Part shown: positions 7,382 to 17,357 of the stretch, piece after piece
Layout: every line of letters begins with the position of its first letter
How positions within the stretch are numbered: position 1 is the stretch's first letter
Assembly: GCA_031382215.1 (NCBI GenBank)
Contig: JANMYQ010000405.1
Coordinates: 1 to 55,756, forward strand
Source: LGRD01 sp031382215
GTDB taxonomy: Bacteria; Pseudomonadota; Gammaproteobacteria; Burkholderiales; Burkholderiaceae_C
Reading direction: 5' to 3'
DNA: 55,756 nucleotides
The notes under the pieces: model-generated
Seen by the model: the letters and a program-made list of their open reading frames with translations, nothing else
What the model was told of the DNA's origin: nothing
Database searches by the model: none
Position numbers and translations under genes: made by a program

Positions 7382-10300
7382 TCATTCACGCCACTGCCGC
7401 GGGTTGGCGCCGTCGGCCGCGCCGTCGAGTGTGCGGTTCACGCGCGGGTCGTCGCGGGAGAAGGTCTTTTCGTCGAACTTGAAGCGCAAGCGCAGGTGCC
7501 AGCCGTTCCAGCTCTGGTTGCTGCTGAAGGCGTCCACATCGCTGTACTTGCCGCCGGTGTAGCCGAGCGAGAGCCACAGGTTGTCCATCACGCGGTAACC
7601 CAGTTCGCCGCCGAGGCCGTTCAGGCGCGTGCCGCGCGCGGTCTGCACGCTGGCGTAGGCGCTGGCGTCGAAGCGCTCGGCAAAGTCCCAGGTGGCGCGG
7701 CCGCTGAGCAGCGTGCCGCGCCAGGTGTCGCGCTCGCCCAAGGTCGAGATCGGCAGGCCGCCCGCGTTGACGGCGCCGGTCGGGCTGGAGAATGCTTCGG
7801 CCACACTCTTGTGCGCCACTTGGCCCGAGAAGACCCAGGCGCGGTTCGGTTGCACGTTGGCGTGCAGGCTGGCGATCCAGGCCCGGCTATCCACCGGGGC
7901 GCTGACGGCGCTGGAGCGTTCAGTGCGGAATTCCAGCCGCCCCAGGCCGTGCCAGAAGTTGGTCTGCGTGTCGCGGTAGGCCATGCCGAGTTGCAGGCGG
8001 TCCTGCGTCTGCTGGCCGTTGTCGGCGGCGGCACCTTGGGAGGTCTGGCGCAGGTACAGGTTGCGCAGCAGCGCGGCCCAGTCGTCGTTGAGCTTGCGGT
8101 CGTAGGCCAGGCTGGAGAGCCAGGCGTCTTGCGTGTCCGACGTGCGGTACTCCAGGCGGCCGCCCATCTTGTAACGCGCATCGGCGGTGTAGTCGGCACC
8201 CAGGCTCACGGCGGTGGCGTCCTGGCTGGAAGCGGTGGCGGGGTTGAGTTGCTGACGCTCGAACGAGGTCGTCAGGTTCACGCCTGCGGCCACGCGCCAC
8301 AGGTTGCGCACGCCCATCGCGGCCGCGGCGTCGCTGCCGTTCTGCGCGCCGGCCAGGCGGTATTCGCTGAAGACCTGGCCGTCCTTCATGTAGGCAGTGT
8401 CCACGCCCAGCACGGTGCTGTGGCTCTTGCTGCCATCGGAGGTCAGCCCGTAGATGCCGGTCAGGCTGTTCGCGAACTCGTGCTTCGCGTAGGCGCGGCT
8501 CTTGTCGTCGAAGCGGTATTCGCCGCCGATGGCAGCGCGCTGGCGGTCGTCGGTGGCGCGTTCGTATTCGCCGTACAAGGTGGCGTCGTCGGTGAGCTTG
8601 CCCGTCAGGCGCGCCTTCACGCTGGTGTAGCTGTTGGGCACCAGTGCGGGGGCGCCGGCGTTCGGGCTCAGGCCCGCATACGCGCTCGGGCTGGTGAGCA
8701 GGCCGCTGCCGCCGATGCCGAAGGTGGTGTTGCTGTTCCAGCCCAGGCCGGCCAGGCTGGACTGTTGCGCATCGACAGGCGACAGCACGCCGCCGGTGCC
8801 GGCGACCTGGTTTTCATTGACGCGGTTGACGCTGATATCGAGCTTGAAACGATCGCTCAGCTTGATGCCGGCGCCGACGCTCGCCGCATTGCGGTTCGCC
8901 CCGTCGGTGACGGTGCCGCTGTTGTCCTTGGTCTGCAGCAGTTCGGCGTTCGCGCTGACCGTTTCGTTGATGGGATAGTCGCCGCGCACGCCCGCTTCCT
9001 GGCGGCCCGGCGCGAGGCTGGCGCTCGGGTTCTGGAAGGTCGAGCCCGACTTGGCCACATACGCGCGCGCCTTCAACGCCTCGCCGTCGTGGCGCATCTC
9101 GATGCGCCCGGCGCGGCCGGTCTGGTCGATCGGCGCCGCACCGGCGAACGCGGCGAGCGCCTGGTTGACGTACTGGTTGCCCTTGCTCTGCGCCACCTCG
9201 GCGACGATGTAGGTCTGCGTGCCCAGCTTCAGTTCGGCGTTGACGCCGGCAATGCGATACGGCGCGGCCGGATTGCGGTCTTCGGCGTAGCTGCCGCCGA
9301 CGGCCAGCTCCTCGCCCAGCTTCACTTTCGCGTCGAGACCGCCGACCCAGTGTTTCTCGCTGCCTTCTTCCACTTCGTAGGCGACGCGGATGCTGACCGG
9401 GTTCAGGTTCTCGTCGACGCTGGGCACCGGCTGGCGGAACAGCAGGCGGCCGCTGAAGGGCTCGAAGTCGTAGTCGGCATAACGGGTCAGCGTCTGACGC
9501 TTCAGCACGATGGCCGGCGCGTTGCGGTCGCGCACGATCAGCTCCACCGTCTCGGAGTTGACGATCGCGTTCGGCCGGCCCAGCGCATACGGCCCGCTGA
9601 TGCCGCGGCCGGGTTGTTCGTCGACGAGGTTGCGCGTGAGGTCGCGCGCGGCGTAGGCGTTGACCTTGACCGTCTGGTTCTCGTAGTGCCACTTCGCGCC
9701 GGTCAAGGTGCGGCTGTAGCTGGCCAGCCGGTTGCCGGCGTCGTTGCTGGCGGTGGTGTAGTCGCCGTAGAGCAGGTAGCTCTTGTCCTTGTCGATGCGC
9801 ACGTAGACGCGGCTCTTGCTCTGCGCGTCGTACTCCTTGATGCTGGCGTCGCCGTAGATCGGATAGAACGCGTTCGGGTCGACGTCGCGGAACAGTTTTT
9901 CGCGCGTGAGCTTGTCGCTGTCGGCGGCGGCGGTGAGCAGGTACTCGCCCTTGATTGTGCCCTTGACGAACAGCGCGGCGCGGCCGGCCAAGGTGCGGTC
10001 ACCGGCGTCGTTGGTCTTGCTCCAGTGGCGCAGCGATTCTTCGAACTCGCCGTCGGTCAAGGTTGGCGCGCTCGGGTCGGTTTTCTTGACCTTGCTGAAG
10101 TTGATCGCGCCTTCGACGATGCCCACCGCGATCAGCGGGCGCAGGTCGGGCACGAAGCTGATCTCGCCCTGCACGCCGACGGCGCCACTGGAGGCGCGCA
10201 GCACCGCGTCGCCCGGCGTCACCGGTGCCATCAGGAACACGCTGGCCTGGCCGTTGCTGTCGAGCAGCAACTCCACCGCGGCGAGTTCGGTGACGGGCTG

Positions 10301-10795
10301 GCCGGTGGGCGTGGTCGTCAACTGGGCGCCGGGTGCCGTGCCGGTGGTGAAGTTGCCCGGCGTCGATGGCACGCCGGGGATCTGGAAGCGGCCGAGCGTG
10401 GTTTCTAGGCGAACGCGCAGCGGCGCGCCTTCGATCGCGGTCAGTTCGTTGCCGGCTGCGTCGAAGGCCTTGATGCGCAAGCGCAGCGCGGTCTTGCCGT
10501 CGGCCGGTGCCTTCGCGGCGCTGACCGACATCAGCAGCTTCGTGCCTTCGGGCAGGCCCTTGCTGCGGCGCCACAGGCCCTCATCGGCAGCGAAGGGCAG
10601 GTTGCTGTTCTCGCTGCTCAGCGGCACGCCGTCGATGCGGCGGAAGGCCACGCCGCTGGTCGCCTGGTTCTCGATCACCGCGTCGGCGGGGTCGATCGCC
10701 TTGGCTTCGTCCTGCGCGTGGGCGGGCAGGCCGATGGAGGCAAACGCGGCGACCAGCAACGCGCGCGCGGCGGTGGGGGTGAAGAGGGCTCGCAT
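7382..10795 (-). CDS. Large outer-membrane beta-barrel protein with N-terminal Ig-like domain
   Basis: A 1137-residue protein starting at ATG 10795. The start overlaps the stop of the upstream DUF11 gene (ATGA), which argues for translational coupling. Residues 1-28 are a signal peptide (LVAAFASIGLPAHA). Residues about 70-230 look like a bacterial Ig/invasin-type domain (KAPADGKTALRLRIKAFDAAGNEL, and PVTPGDAVLRASSGAVG). From about 350 onward the sequence is a series of amphipathic strands (YLLYGDYTTASNDAGNRL, YDFEPFSGRLLFRQPVP, VGGSYAEDRNPAAPYRIAG, RDTWRGTLLSGRATWDF) with aromatic belts, consistent with a large barrel. The C-terminus adds a charged tail after the last strand (LRLRFKFDEKTF). 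It lacks TonB-box or plug features. Role by context: secretion or display of the giant repeat protein. That is inference. Confidence 0.75.
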   Translation of the reverse strand: MRALFTPTAARALLVAAFASIGLPAHAQDEAKAIDPADAVIENQATSGVAFRRIDGVPLSSENSNLPFAADEGLWRRSKGLPEGTKLLMSVSAAKAPADGKTALRLRIKAFDAAGNELTAIEGAPLRVRLETTLGRFQIPGVPSTPGNFTTGTAPGAQLTTTPTGQPVTELAAVELLLDSNGQASVFLMAPVTPGDAVLRASSGAVGVQGEISFVPDLRPLIAVGIVEGAINFSKVKKTDPSAPTLTDGEFEESLRHWSKTNDAGDRTLAGRAALFVKGTIKGEYLLTAAADSDKLTREKLFRDVDPNAFYPIYGDASIKEYDAQSKSRVYVRIDKDKSYLLYGDYTTASNDAGNRLASYSRTLTGAKWHYENQTVKVNAYAARDLTRNLVDEQPGRGISGPYALGRPNAIVNSETVELIVRDRNAPAIVLKRQTLTRYADYDFEPFSGRLLFRQPVPSVDENLNPVSIRVAYEVEEGSEKHWVGGLDAKVKLGEELAVGGSYAEDRNPAAPYRIAGVNAELKLGTQTYIVAEVAQSKGNQYVNQALAAFAGAAPIDQTGRAGRIEMRHDGEALKARAYVAKSGSTFQNPSASLAPGRQEAGVRGDYPINETVSANAELLQTKDNSGTVTDGANRNAASVGAGIKLSDRFKLDISVNRVNENQVAGTGGVLSPVDAQQSSLAGLGWNSNTTFGIGGSGLLTSPSAYAGLSPNAGAPALVPNSYTSVKARLTGKLTDDATLYGEYERATDDRQRAAIGGEYRFDDKSRAYAKHEFANSLTGIYGLTSDGSKSHSTVLGVDTAYMKDGQVFSEYRLAGAQNGSDAAAAMGVRNLWRVAAGVNLTTSFERQQLNPATASSQDATAVSLGADYTADARYKMGGRLEYRTSDTQDAWLSSLAYDRKLNDDWAALLRNLYLRQTSQGAAADNGQQTQDRLQLGMAYRDTQTNFWHGLGRLEFRTERSSAVSAPVDSRAWIASLHANVQPNRAWVFSGQVAHKSVAEAFSSPTGAVNAGGLPISTLGERDTWRGTLLSGRATWDFAERFDASAYASVQTARGTRLNGLGGELGYRVMDNLWLSLGYTGGKYSDVDAFSSNQSWNGWHLRLRFKFDEKTFSRDDPRVNRTLDGAADGANPRQWRE

Positions 10796-13700
10796 CACCG
10801 GCCCCCCTCGTTGCCAGGCCGGGCCGCGGGCGTGCGGTCCAGCTTGTGCTGGTCGCTGTTGAACTGGATGCCCCAGGGTTCGTCCTTGCCGTCCTGCTTC
10901 TGCGGCACGTAGACCGGGCCCAGCTTGCGGCGCTGGGTGACCTGCTCCAGCACCTTCGGGAAGCAACTCTGCTCGCGGAAGTCGGCGCGGTGCAACTCGC
11001 CGTTCTTCAGGTCGATGAAGAGGCTCTCGGGGTCGCCCGCGTTGCGGCTGGACGTGACGCCGAAGCGCGCGCCGACCGGTGCCGACTGCGGGTCGATCTT
11101 CAGCACGTGGGTGATCGCGCGCACGCCGCACAGGCTGTACTGGCCGTTCTCGTCGGTGGTCACGTTGGTGCCGTCTTCCATGTACAGGCGCATGCCGGGG
11201 ATGCCGGGTTCGCCGTTGTCTTGCACCTTGTTCTGGTTGCAGTCGACGTAGACCTTGCCGATCACGCAGGCCTCGGCGCTGAACACGCCGCCGCTGACCT
11301 TCACGCCGGCGCTGGCCGCGCCCGAGCGCGTCGGGCCGGCTTCGACATACGCCACGTTCACGCCGCTGCCCTTGTCGGCGCCGACGCCCAGGCGCACGCG
11401 GTAGGTGATGAAGGCCTCGCTGTTGGCTGCCATCAGGCCGACCGTGAAGATCAGCTTGGGGCCGGGGAAACCGGTGATCGCGGTGTCGGCAATTCGCGTG
11501 ATGTTGGCCGCGCCAAGTTGCAGGGTGGCGCTGCCGGCAATCATGCTGAAGCCGAGCGGCAGGGTATCGACCACGCGCACGCCGAGCACGGCGAGCGCGT
11601 TCGGGTTGCGCACGCGGATGCGGTACTGCAGCGAGTCGCCGATCTCGACCTGGGTCTTGTCAGCAGCCTTCTGCAGCAGCAACTCGGCGACCACATTCGG
11701 GTCGAGCGGAATGTGGTTGTGGATCACCAGCGCGCTGCCCGCGCCGAGGCTGATGACGAGGTGGTAAGTGGTCGGCTGGCCCTGTGCCGGTGCAGTGGCT
11801 TGCGGCACCACGGCGTAAGTGGCGCCGCCCTGGCTTGCCAGCGGCGCGCTCGGCGGAATGGCGCGCGACGGCGGCGTGCCGTAACCGGCCGGCGGGGTCA
11901 CGCGGATCGTGTAGGCAGTGACACCGGCCGGGCAGGCCGGGTCGGCGCCGGTCAGCAGGTCGAAGCGGTAGGAGCCGGTCGTCGCGCCGATGCCAGCGGT
12001 GAACTGGCCTTGCTGGCCCGGCAACAGGCAGGCGGCGGGCAGCGCTGTGCCGGCCGGGCCCAGCAGCTCGACGCGCGCGCCGCCGATGGGCAGGCGCGAC
12101 GTGCTGTCGTACACCACGCCGCTCGGGTCCACCGGCAAACTTTGCTGTGGCAGCAAGGTGCCGGCCACCACGCTGACCAGCAAGCTGCGGGTCGGCAGGT
12201 CGAGCTGCGAATTGGGTTGCGGGTTGTTGTTCTCGCCGTTGACCGGGATGCCGATCACCGGCCCGGCCGTGCCTGCCGCCACGCCAGGCGCGCGGAAGCG
12301 GATCTGGTAGTTGCCTTCGGGCACGCCGGGCACGCTGTAGTTGCCGTTCGCATCGGTCAACGCGGTGGCTGGCGTGCCGGCGGCGGTGAGCACGATCTGC
12401 CCGCCGATGTTGGTGCCGCCGACCACCGTGCCGGGCGCGTACAGCACCTCGACGGTGAAGCCGGACAGGCCGTTTTCGCCAGCATCGCGAATCCGGTTGC
12501 CGCCAGTGGCGTTGCCGGCGTCGTTCCACACCGAGCCGCTGATCGCGCCGGGCAGGGCCAGCGGCGTGGGGTCGTCGCTGCCGCCGGTGTCGCCGGGGGC
12601 GCCGGGGTTGGTGCCGCTCGGGTTGGTGCCGCTGTCGGAGCGGTCGGTCGCGATCGGCGGGCCGGCCGGCGTGCCGCCCGGCGTGGTGGCCGGGGCCGGG
12701 TAGCTGCTGACGATCGCGGTGTTGTTGAACGGGCCGGTGGCGCCGTTCGGTGCGAACACCACGGTGAAGCGGAAGCTGCACGATTGGGCGGCGTCGAGCG
12801 ATGTCTGGCCGCTCATCAGGTTGCTGTTGCCCAGGCTGAAAGCGGGGTTCAGCGCGCACTGCGCTGCCGTCGCACCCACGCGGGCCGAGTTGATCAGGCC
12901 GCTGACGGACGTGACGCTGGCTGGCGGCGGGAAGGTGGCCGACAGGTTCTCGGCGATCTGCACGTTCGTGGCCGGCACCGTGCCGGTGTTGGCCACGGTG
13001 ACTTCGTAGATCACGCTGTAGGCCGCTGTGGTCGATGTGCCGCTGGCCACCACGCTGATCACCCGTTTGGCCGCACCGAGTTGTTGCGCCACCAGGGTGA
13101 CCACGGTCGGGGTCGGCGGGTCGCTGCCCGGCGTGGGCGGCAGGGGCGGCGGGGCCGGCGGCGTGCCGGGCGGGCTGCCGGCCGGTGGCGTGGTGCCGGC
13201 GGTGGACACGTCGGTGCTGCTGGCCACCGGCGGCGGCGTGGGGGTGCCGCCGGGGTAGGTGTAGCCGGGGTTGGGGGTGGTGTCGTCGGCCACGGCCGAG
13301 GCGTACACGCTGTTGACCAGCGGCGTGCTCGGCACCGCGCCGGCGGCAAAGGTCACGGCCACGGTGAAGCGAACGGTGCAGCGTTGGCCACCGGCCAGGT
13401 CGTCGGTGCCGGCCAGCAGGCGGGTGTTGCTGGTGCCGTTGAAGGCGGCATTGGCGGTGCAGGTGCCGCCTGTGCCACCGGTCGCGACGGCGCTGTAGCT
13501 GCCGGGTTTGATGGCGATCGTGGTGGCGGCGCCGAAGGTGCTGGTGAGGTTTTCGTCGGCCTGTACGTTGAAGACGGTGCTGCCGGCCGGGCCGGCGTTG
13601 CCGATCACCACGACGTAGGGCAGCTCGAAGCGGGTGGCGCCGGTCTGCAGCGGCACGCCCACCGACTTGAGCACGTCGACCTTGCCGAGCACGGTGATCG

Positions 13701-16700
13701 TGGCGGTGGCGGTGTCGCACTGCGCCGGGGTCTGGGCCGGGTTGCTGCAGATCTGGTACGAGACCGGGTAGGTGCCGGCCGGCGTGCCGGGGGCGATGCT
13801 CAACACGCCGGTGGCCGGGTTCAGCGTGATGCCGGCCGGCAAGGGCGTGATGGGTGTGAGGGTGACCGTGACGTTGCCGCCCGCGCCGGCCGCGGCCGCA
13901 GCGGCACCGAGCGTGTCGTTGGCCAGCAGGTTGAGCGTGCCACCGCTGCCGAACGGCGCGCTGGCGGTGTCGTTCAAAGCGTCGATGATCGCCACGCTCG
14001 CGGTGGTGCTGTTGTTGCCGGCGTTGCTGTCGTTCGTGGCGCCGGTGATGCCGGTCAGGGTGACGGCCACCGGCGTGGTGTTGGTGCCACCGGCAGTGCC
14101 CGGTGTGGTGTAGGTGACGGCGCAGGTCAGGGTCGCGCCGACCGGCAAGCTCGCCGCGCTGCCGGCAGAGGCGACGCAGGCACCGACGGTCAATACCACC
14201 GGCGCGCTGCTGCTGTCCGCCGCGGTCGCCGCGCAAGTGGCCGCGGTGGCCGCGACCAGGCCGACGTTGCTGCAGACCAGGCTGCCGCTCACCACCGAAC
14301 CCGGCGCGCTGACGACCGGCAGGCCGCTGAAGGCCGGCGACATGTCGGAAACGGTGGCGACGGCCGTGACGGTCAAGGTCGCCGTGTCGCAGGTGGCGGC
14401 GTTCGGCGCCGGTGCACAGACCTGGTAGTTGACGGTGCAGGTGCCGGCGGCCGGCACGTTGAAGGTGGCTGTGCCGGTGGCGCTGACGCTGGCCGCAGCG
14501 CAGGTGCCGCCGGGCTGCACGGTGAAGGTCGAGCCGGGCGGGAACTGGTCGTTGGTGGCGACGTTGCTGGTCTGGCCGATGCTGCCGGGCGGCGCGCTGG
14601 TGCTGTCATTGACGGCGTCGATGATGGCCACCGTGGCGGCGGTGCTGTTGTTGCCGCCGGCCGTGGTGCCGCCGTTGGTGTCGTTGGTGGCGCCGGTGGT
14701 GCCGGTCAAGGTCACGGCCACCGGAGCGGTGTCGCTGCCACCGGGTGTGCCGGGGGTGAGATAGCTGATCGCGCAGGTCAGCGAGGCCCCGGCGGGCAGG
14801 CTGGCGGCGCTGCCGCTGGAGGCGGTGCACAGACCGACCGTGACGGGCACGGCGGCGCCGCTGCTGTCCACCGCCGTGCTGCTGCAGCTTGCGTTGGCCG
14901 CAGCCGCCGGGCCGGCATTGGTGCAGACGATGCTGCCGGCCACCGTGCTGCCCGGTGCGCTGACGGCGGGCAGGCCGGTGAAGGCCGGCGTCATGTCGGC
15001 CGAGGCACTGGTCACGGTGAGTGTGGCGGTATCGCAGGTGGCGGCGTTGGGTGCCGGGGCGCACACTTGGTAGTTGACGCTGCAGTTGCCCGCCGCCGCC
15101 GTGTCGTAGGTGGCGATGCCGGCCGCGCTGACGCTGGCGTTGGTGCAGGTGCCACCGGGTAACACACTGAAGACGGAGCCGACCGGGAACTGGTCGTTGG
15201 TGGCCACGTTGCTGGTCTGCGCGGTGCTGCCGCCGGGTTTGCTGTCGGCGTCGGTCAGCGCGTCGATCAGCGTGGCCACCAGGGTCGCGACGTTGTTGGC
15301 CGCGTTGCTGTCGTTGCTGGCGCCGGTGGTGCCGGTGAAGGTGACGGCGGTGGTCGGTTCGTCGGCCCCGCCCTGGGTGCCCGGAGCTGCGTAGTCGTAA
15401 GTGCAGGCGATGCTGGCGCCCGCAGCCACCGTGCTGCCCGAGACCGGCGTGCACACCACGTTGCTCACCGTGCCGGCACTCGCCGTGGGCACGCAAGTGG
15501 CGGCCAGCGCGGCGCTGCCACCGGCGGCGTTGCTGCAGGTCAGCGTCAGCGCGGCGAAGGCCTGGCCCGGGCGAACCACCGTGGGCGTGCTGGCGCCCAG
15601 CGTCACGCTCATGTCGGCGGGCGGTGTTGCAGGCGGCGTCAGCGGCGGTGTCACGGCACAACCGGCCGGTGTGCCCGTGGCAACGCAGGCTTCGGGCACG
15701 GTGGGCGGCGGTGTGCCGCCGCCCGGATCGACCGCGGCCTTGTTGACGCTGGCCACCCCGGCCGCCGCGGCCAGCGGTGTGACGTTGATCGTGAACGACG
15801 CCGAGGCCCCGCCGGTGATGCCGGCCGGCGTGGTGACGGTGCAGACCAGGTTCAGCCCGGCTGCCAGCGTGCCCGAAGCAACGCACGCAGCCGCGGTGGC
15901 GCCAGCGCCCGGCGCGGCGCTGTTGTAGGCAAAGTTGGGCGGCAGTTTGTCGTTGACGATGATGGTGGCCGGCGACGTGACCGCGCCCACGCTGTTGCTG
16001 ATGGTCAGCGAGTAATTGGCCGGCACGCCGACCGCAAAACTCGCCGGATTGGCCTTGGCCAGGCCGAGATTCACGGTTTGCGGTGCGCACGACGCGGCGT
16101 CGTGTTCGGGGGTGGCCGGAACGGCGGCCCCCACGCTCGACGTGCCGGTGGCCATGTCGATGGTCAACCAATTGAGATTGTTCAGGTCGCGGATCAGCAT
16201 GAATCGGCCGTCACGCGAAAATACGATGCCACCCGCGTTGCTCGGCGTCGGGCCGGTATAGGTGGAATACGGGGCCGTGAGGCCGGTGTTGGTATCCCAT
16301 TGGTAAATGGTGAAGTCGGGCGCTGCCAGGCTGCTCGCGACGAACAAAACCTTTCCGTCGGTGGGGCGCACGGCCAGGTCGAAAACCCGGTAGGGCACCG
16401 GCCCGCCGATGGTGGTGGCGGCACCGGTGGTCAGGTTGATTTCATACAACTGCGTCGAGTACGGCGCCGAGCCGTTTTCGCCGGCAATGTAGAAGCGTGG
16501 GCCCGCGGGGGTTTCCACGACGACCGCGGCTGCCGTCTGCAAATTCGGTGAGGCAGGGTTCAAGCCGGTGATATTGGCCACCACCACCGCTGCGCCAGCA
16601 CCGGCGCTGCCGATTCGGATCAGCTGCTGAAGGCCGGCGCCGCCCGAACTGCGCGCCACCGCGTAGAGATAATTGTCTTGGTAGTTGTAGCCCAGCGAAT

Positions 16701-16917
16701 TGACGGCCGGCGCGACGCCGGATGTCCAGGGCGTGCCCAGAGGTATTTCGGCAGAAACGATTCCGGTGGTCGTGCTGTAAGCGGCCGTGGCCAATTGCCC
16801 GGTGGCGATGCTGTAAGCCGTGGCGTCGCAAACAAAAGGGGCGCCCTGAGCCTGGACGAATGGTGTTGCCACCACGACCAGCGAACCCAGCAGCGCCTTG
16901 ATCTTGTTCTTCAACAC
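10795..16917 (-). CDS. Giant DUF11/SdrD-like repeat surface protein
   Basis: This protein is 2040 residues. I place the start at GTG 16917, six bases after GGGGA, because it gives a clean signal peptide (LKNKIKALLGSLVVVATPFVQAQ). ATG 17049 would add 44 unlikely residues. Residues about 25-280 form a beta-propeller-like DUF6923 region (YQDNYLYAVAR, DLAVRPTDGKVLFVAS). A long series of DUF11 / conserved-repeat domains follows (PATIIVNDKLPPNFAY, SAPGSTVAGSIVCTN), including two near-identical 215-residue units. Then come SdrD B-like (GSVWNDAGNATGGNRIRDAGENGLSGFTVEVL) and carboxypeptidase-regulatory-like folds, a final DUF11 domain (NPNALAVLGVRVVDTLPLGF) and a second SdrD B-like segment (VYVDCNQNKVQDNGEPGIPG). 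There is no sortase motif or transmembrane anchor. It is likely surface-exposed and adhesive; the partners are the two downstream genes. Confidence 0.85.
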   Translation of the reverse strand: MLKNKIKALLGSLVVVATPFVQAQGAPFVCDATAYSIATGQLATAAYSTTTGIVSAEIPLGTPWTSGVAPAVNSLGYNYQDNYLYAVARSSGGAGLQQLIRIGSAGAGAAVVVANITGLNPASPNLQTAAAVVVETPAGPRFYIAGENGSAPYSTQLYEINLTTGAATTIGGPVPYRVFDLAVRPTDGKVLFVASSLAAPDFTIYQWDTNTGLTAPYSTYTGPTPSNAGGIVFSRDGRFMLIRDLNNLNWLTIDMATGTSSVGAAVPATPEHDAASCAPQTVNLGLAKANPASFAVGVPANYSLTISNSVGAVTSPATIIVNDKLPPNFAYNSAAPGAGATAAACVASGTLAAGLNLVCTVTTPAGITGGASASFTINVTPLAAAAGVASVNKAAVDPGGGTPPPTVPEACVATGTPAGCAVTPPLTPPATPPADMSVTLGASTPTVVRPGQAFAALTLTCSNAAGGSAALAATCVPTASAGTVSNVVCTPVSGSTVAAGASIACTYDYAAPGTQGGADEPTTAVTFTGTTGASNDSNAANNVATLVATLIDALTDADSKPGGSTAQTSNVATNDQFPVGSVFSVLPGGTCTNASVSAAGIATYDTAAAGNCSVNYQVCAPAPNAATCDTATLTVTSASADMTPAFTGLPAVSAPGSTVAGSIVCTNAGPAAAANASCSSTAVDSSGAAVPVTVGLCTASSGSAASLPAGASLTCAISYLTPGTPGGSDTAPVAVTLTGTTGATNDTNGGTTAGGNNSTAATVAIIDAVNDSTSAPPGSIGQTSNVATNDQFPPGSTFTVQPGGTCAAASVSATGTATFNVPAAGTCTVNYQVCAPAPNAATCDTATLTVTAVATVSDMSPAFSGLPVVSAPGSVVSGSLVCSNVGLVAATAATCAATAADSSSAPVVLTVGACVASAGSAASLPVGATLTCAVTYTTPGTAGGTNTTPVAVTLTGITGATNDSNAGNNSTTASVAIIDALNDTASAPFGSGGTLNLLANDTLGAAAAAAGAGGNVTVTLTPITPLPAGITLNPATGVLSIAPGTPAGTYPVSYQICSNPAQTPAQCDTATATITVLGKVDVLKSVGVPLQTGATRFELPYVVVIGNAGPAGSTVFNVQADENLTSTFGAATTIAIKPGSYSAVATGGTGGTCTANAAFNGTSNTRLLAGTDDLAGGQRCTVRFTVAVTFAAGAVPSTPLVNSVYASAVADDTTPNPGYTYPGGTPTPPPVASSTDVSTAGTTPPAGSPPGTPPAPPPLPPTPGSDPPTPTVVTLVAQQLGAAKRVISVVASGTSTTAAYSVIYEVTVANTGTVPATNVQIAENLSATFPPPASVTSVSGLINSARVGATAAQCALNPAFSLGNSNLMSGQTSLDAAQSCSFRFTVVFAPNGATGPFNNTAIVSSYPAPATTPGGTPAGPPIATDRSDSGTNPSGTNPGAPGDTGGSDDPTPLALPGAISGSVWNDAGNATGGNRIRDAGENGLSGFTVEVLYAPGTVVGGTNIGGQIVLTAAGTPATALTDANGNYSVPGVPEGNYQIRFRAPGVAAGTAGPVIGIPVNGENNNPQPNSQLDLPTRSLLVSVVAGTLLPQQSLPVDPSGVVYDSTSRLPIGGARVELLGPAGTALPAACLLPGQQGQFTAGIGATTGSYRFDLLTGADPACPAGVTAYTIRVTPPAGYGTPPSRAIPPSAPLASQGGATYAVVPQATAPAQGQPTTYHLVISLGAGSALVIHNHIPLDPNVVAELLLQKAADKTQVEIGDSLQYRIRVRNPNALAVLGVRVVDTLPLGFSMIAGSATLQLGAANITRIADTAITGFPGPKLIFTVGLMAANSEAFITYRVRLGVGADKGSGVNVAYVEAGPTRSGAASAGVKVSGGVFSAEACVIGKVYVDCNQNKVQDNGEPGIPGMRLYMEDGTNVTTDENGQYSLCGVRAITHVLKIDPQSAPVGARFGVTSSRNAGDPESLFIDLKNGELHRADFREQSCFPKVLEQVTQRRKLGPVYVPQKQDGKDEPWGIQFNSDQHKLDRTPAARPGNEGGR
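13975..15265 (-). repeat. 645-bp in-frame tandem repeat in the DUF11 gene
   Basis: Two copies of a 215-codon unit are adjacent. Matching landmarks lie exactly 645 bases apart: TCGCAGGTGGCGGC at 14387 and 15032, and GGAACTGGTCGTTGG at 14541 and 15186. Both encode QTSNVATNDQFP ... NYQVCAPAPNAATCDTATLTV. Outer boundaries are approximate because flanking DUF11 domains are diverged relatives of the same unit. Confidence 0.85.
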
Positions 16918-17357
16918 TGTTTTCCCCAGCCTCGCGTTCTGCCGCACCGTACCGAGAAACTCGCGGTGATCCTGTTGCCCCAAGAATCCGCTCCGGTGCG
17001 CGGCTCTGTTCGACGCATATTCGAACCCGAATATGCCGACTGCACGCAATCACCCGATGCACCCGCCAAGCGGCATTCTCACGGCATCGAACCGGGGGGT
17101 CCCCCCCCATTTCGGGGGATGCGTGTAAAAAAATCCAACAATGCTGCACTCGTGCGGAGCCGGCGTAGAGGTTTTGCAACGCGCCGGCCCGCCCAGCCCG
17201 CGCACGGGTGTGATGTCGGCTCTTGGGGTCTCGTCTCGGCAGGGTGTGCGAATGTCACGTTTTGCCACCATCAGTGCAAGCGCTGCACAGCACGCTGCGC
17301 TGTTTGTGCCTCGGCGGCGGCCGGCGCTCCAGGCTGAAGCGCTACGATGGAAAAGCC
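16918..17357. other. Divergent intergenic region with G/C-tract palindrome
   Basis: These 440 bases separate the minus-strand envelope operon from the plus-strand synthetase gene and must hold promoters for both. The notable element is at 17094-17118: six G, one T, eight C, a short spacer and five G. The C-tract can pair with either flanking G-tract, giving two mutually exclusive hairpins in RNA of either strand. I see no convincing sigma-70 hexamer pairs and no supported gene. Confidence 0.6.

Noticed and set aside
7352..10408. A 1018-codon plus-strand frame opposite the barrel gene.
   Set aside because: Same reason: antisense shadow with biased composition, while the minus strand has a signal peptide and strand pattern.
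10846..15162. A 1438-codon open frame on the plus strand opposite the DUF11 gene.
   Set aside because: A shadow of high-GC coding on the minus strand: low-complexity Arg/Gly/Ala product, no recognisable domain, no start signals.
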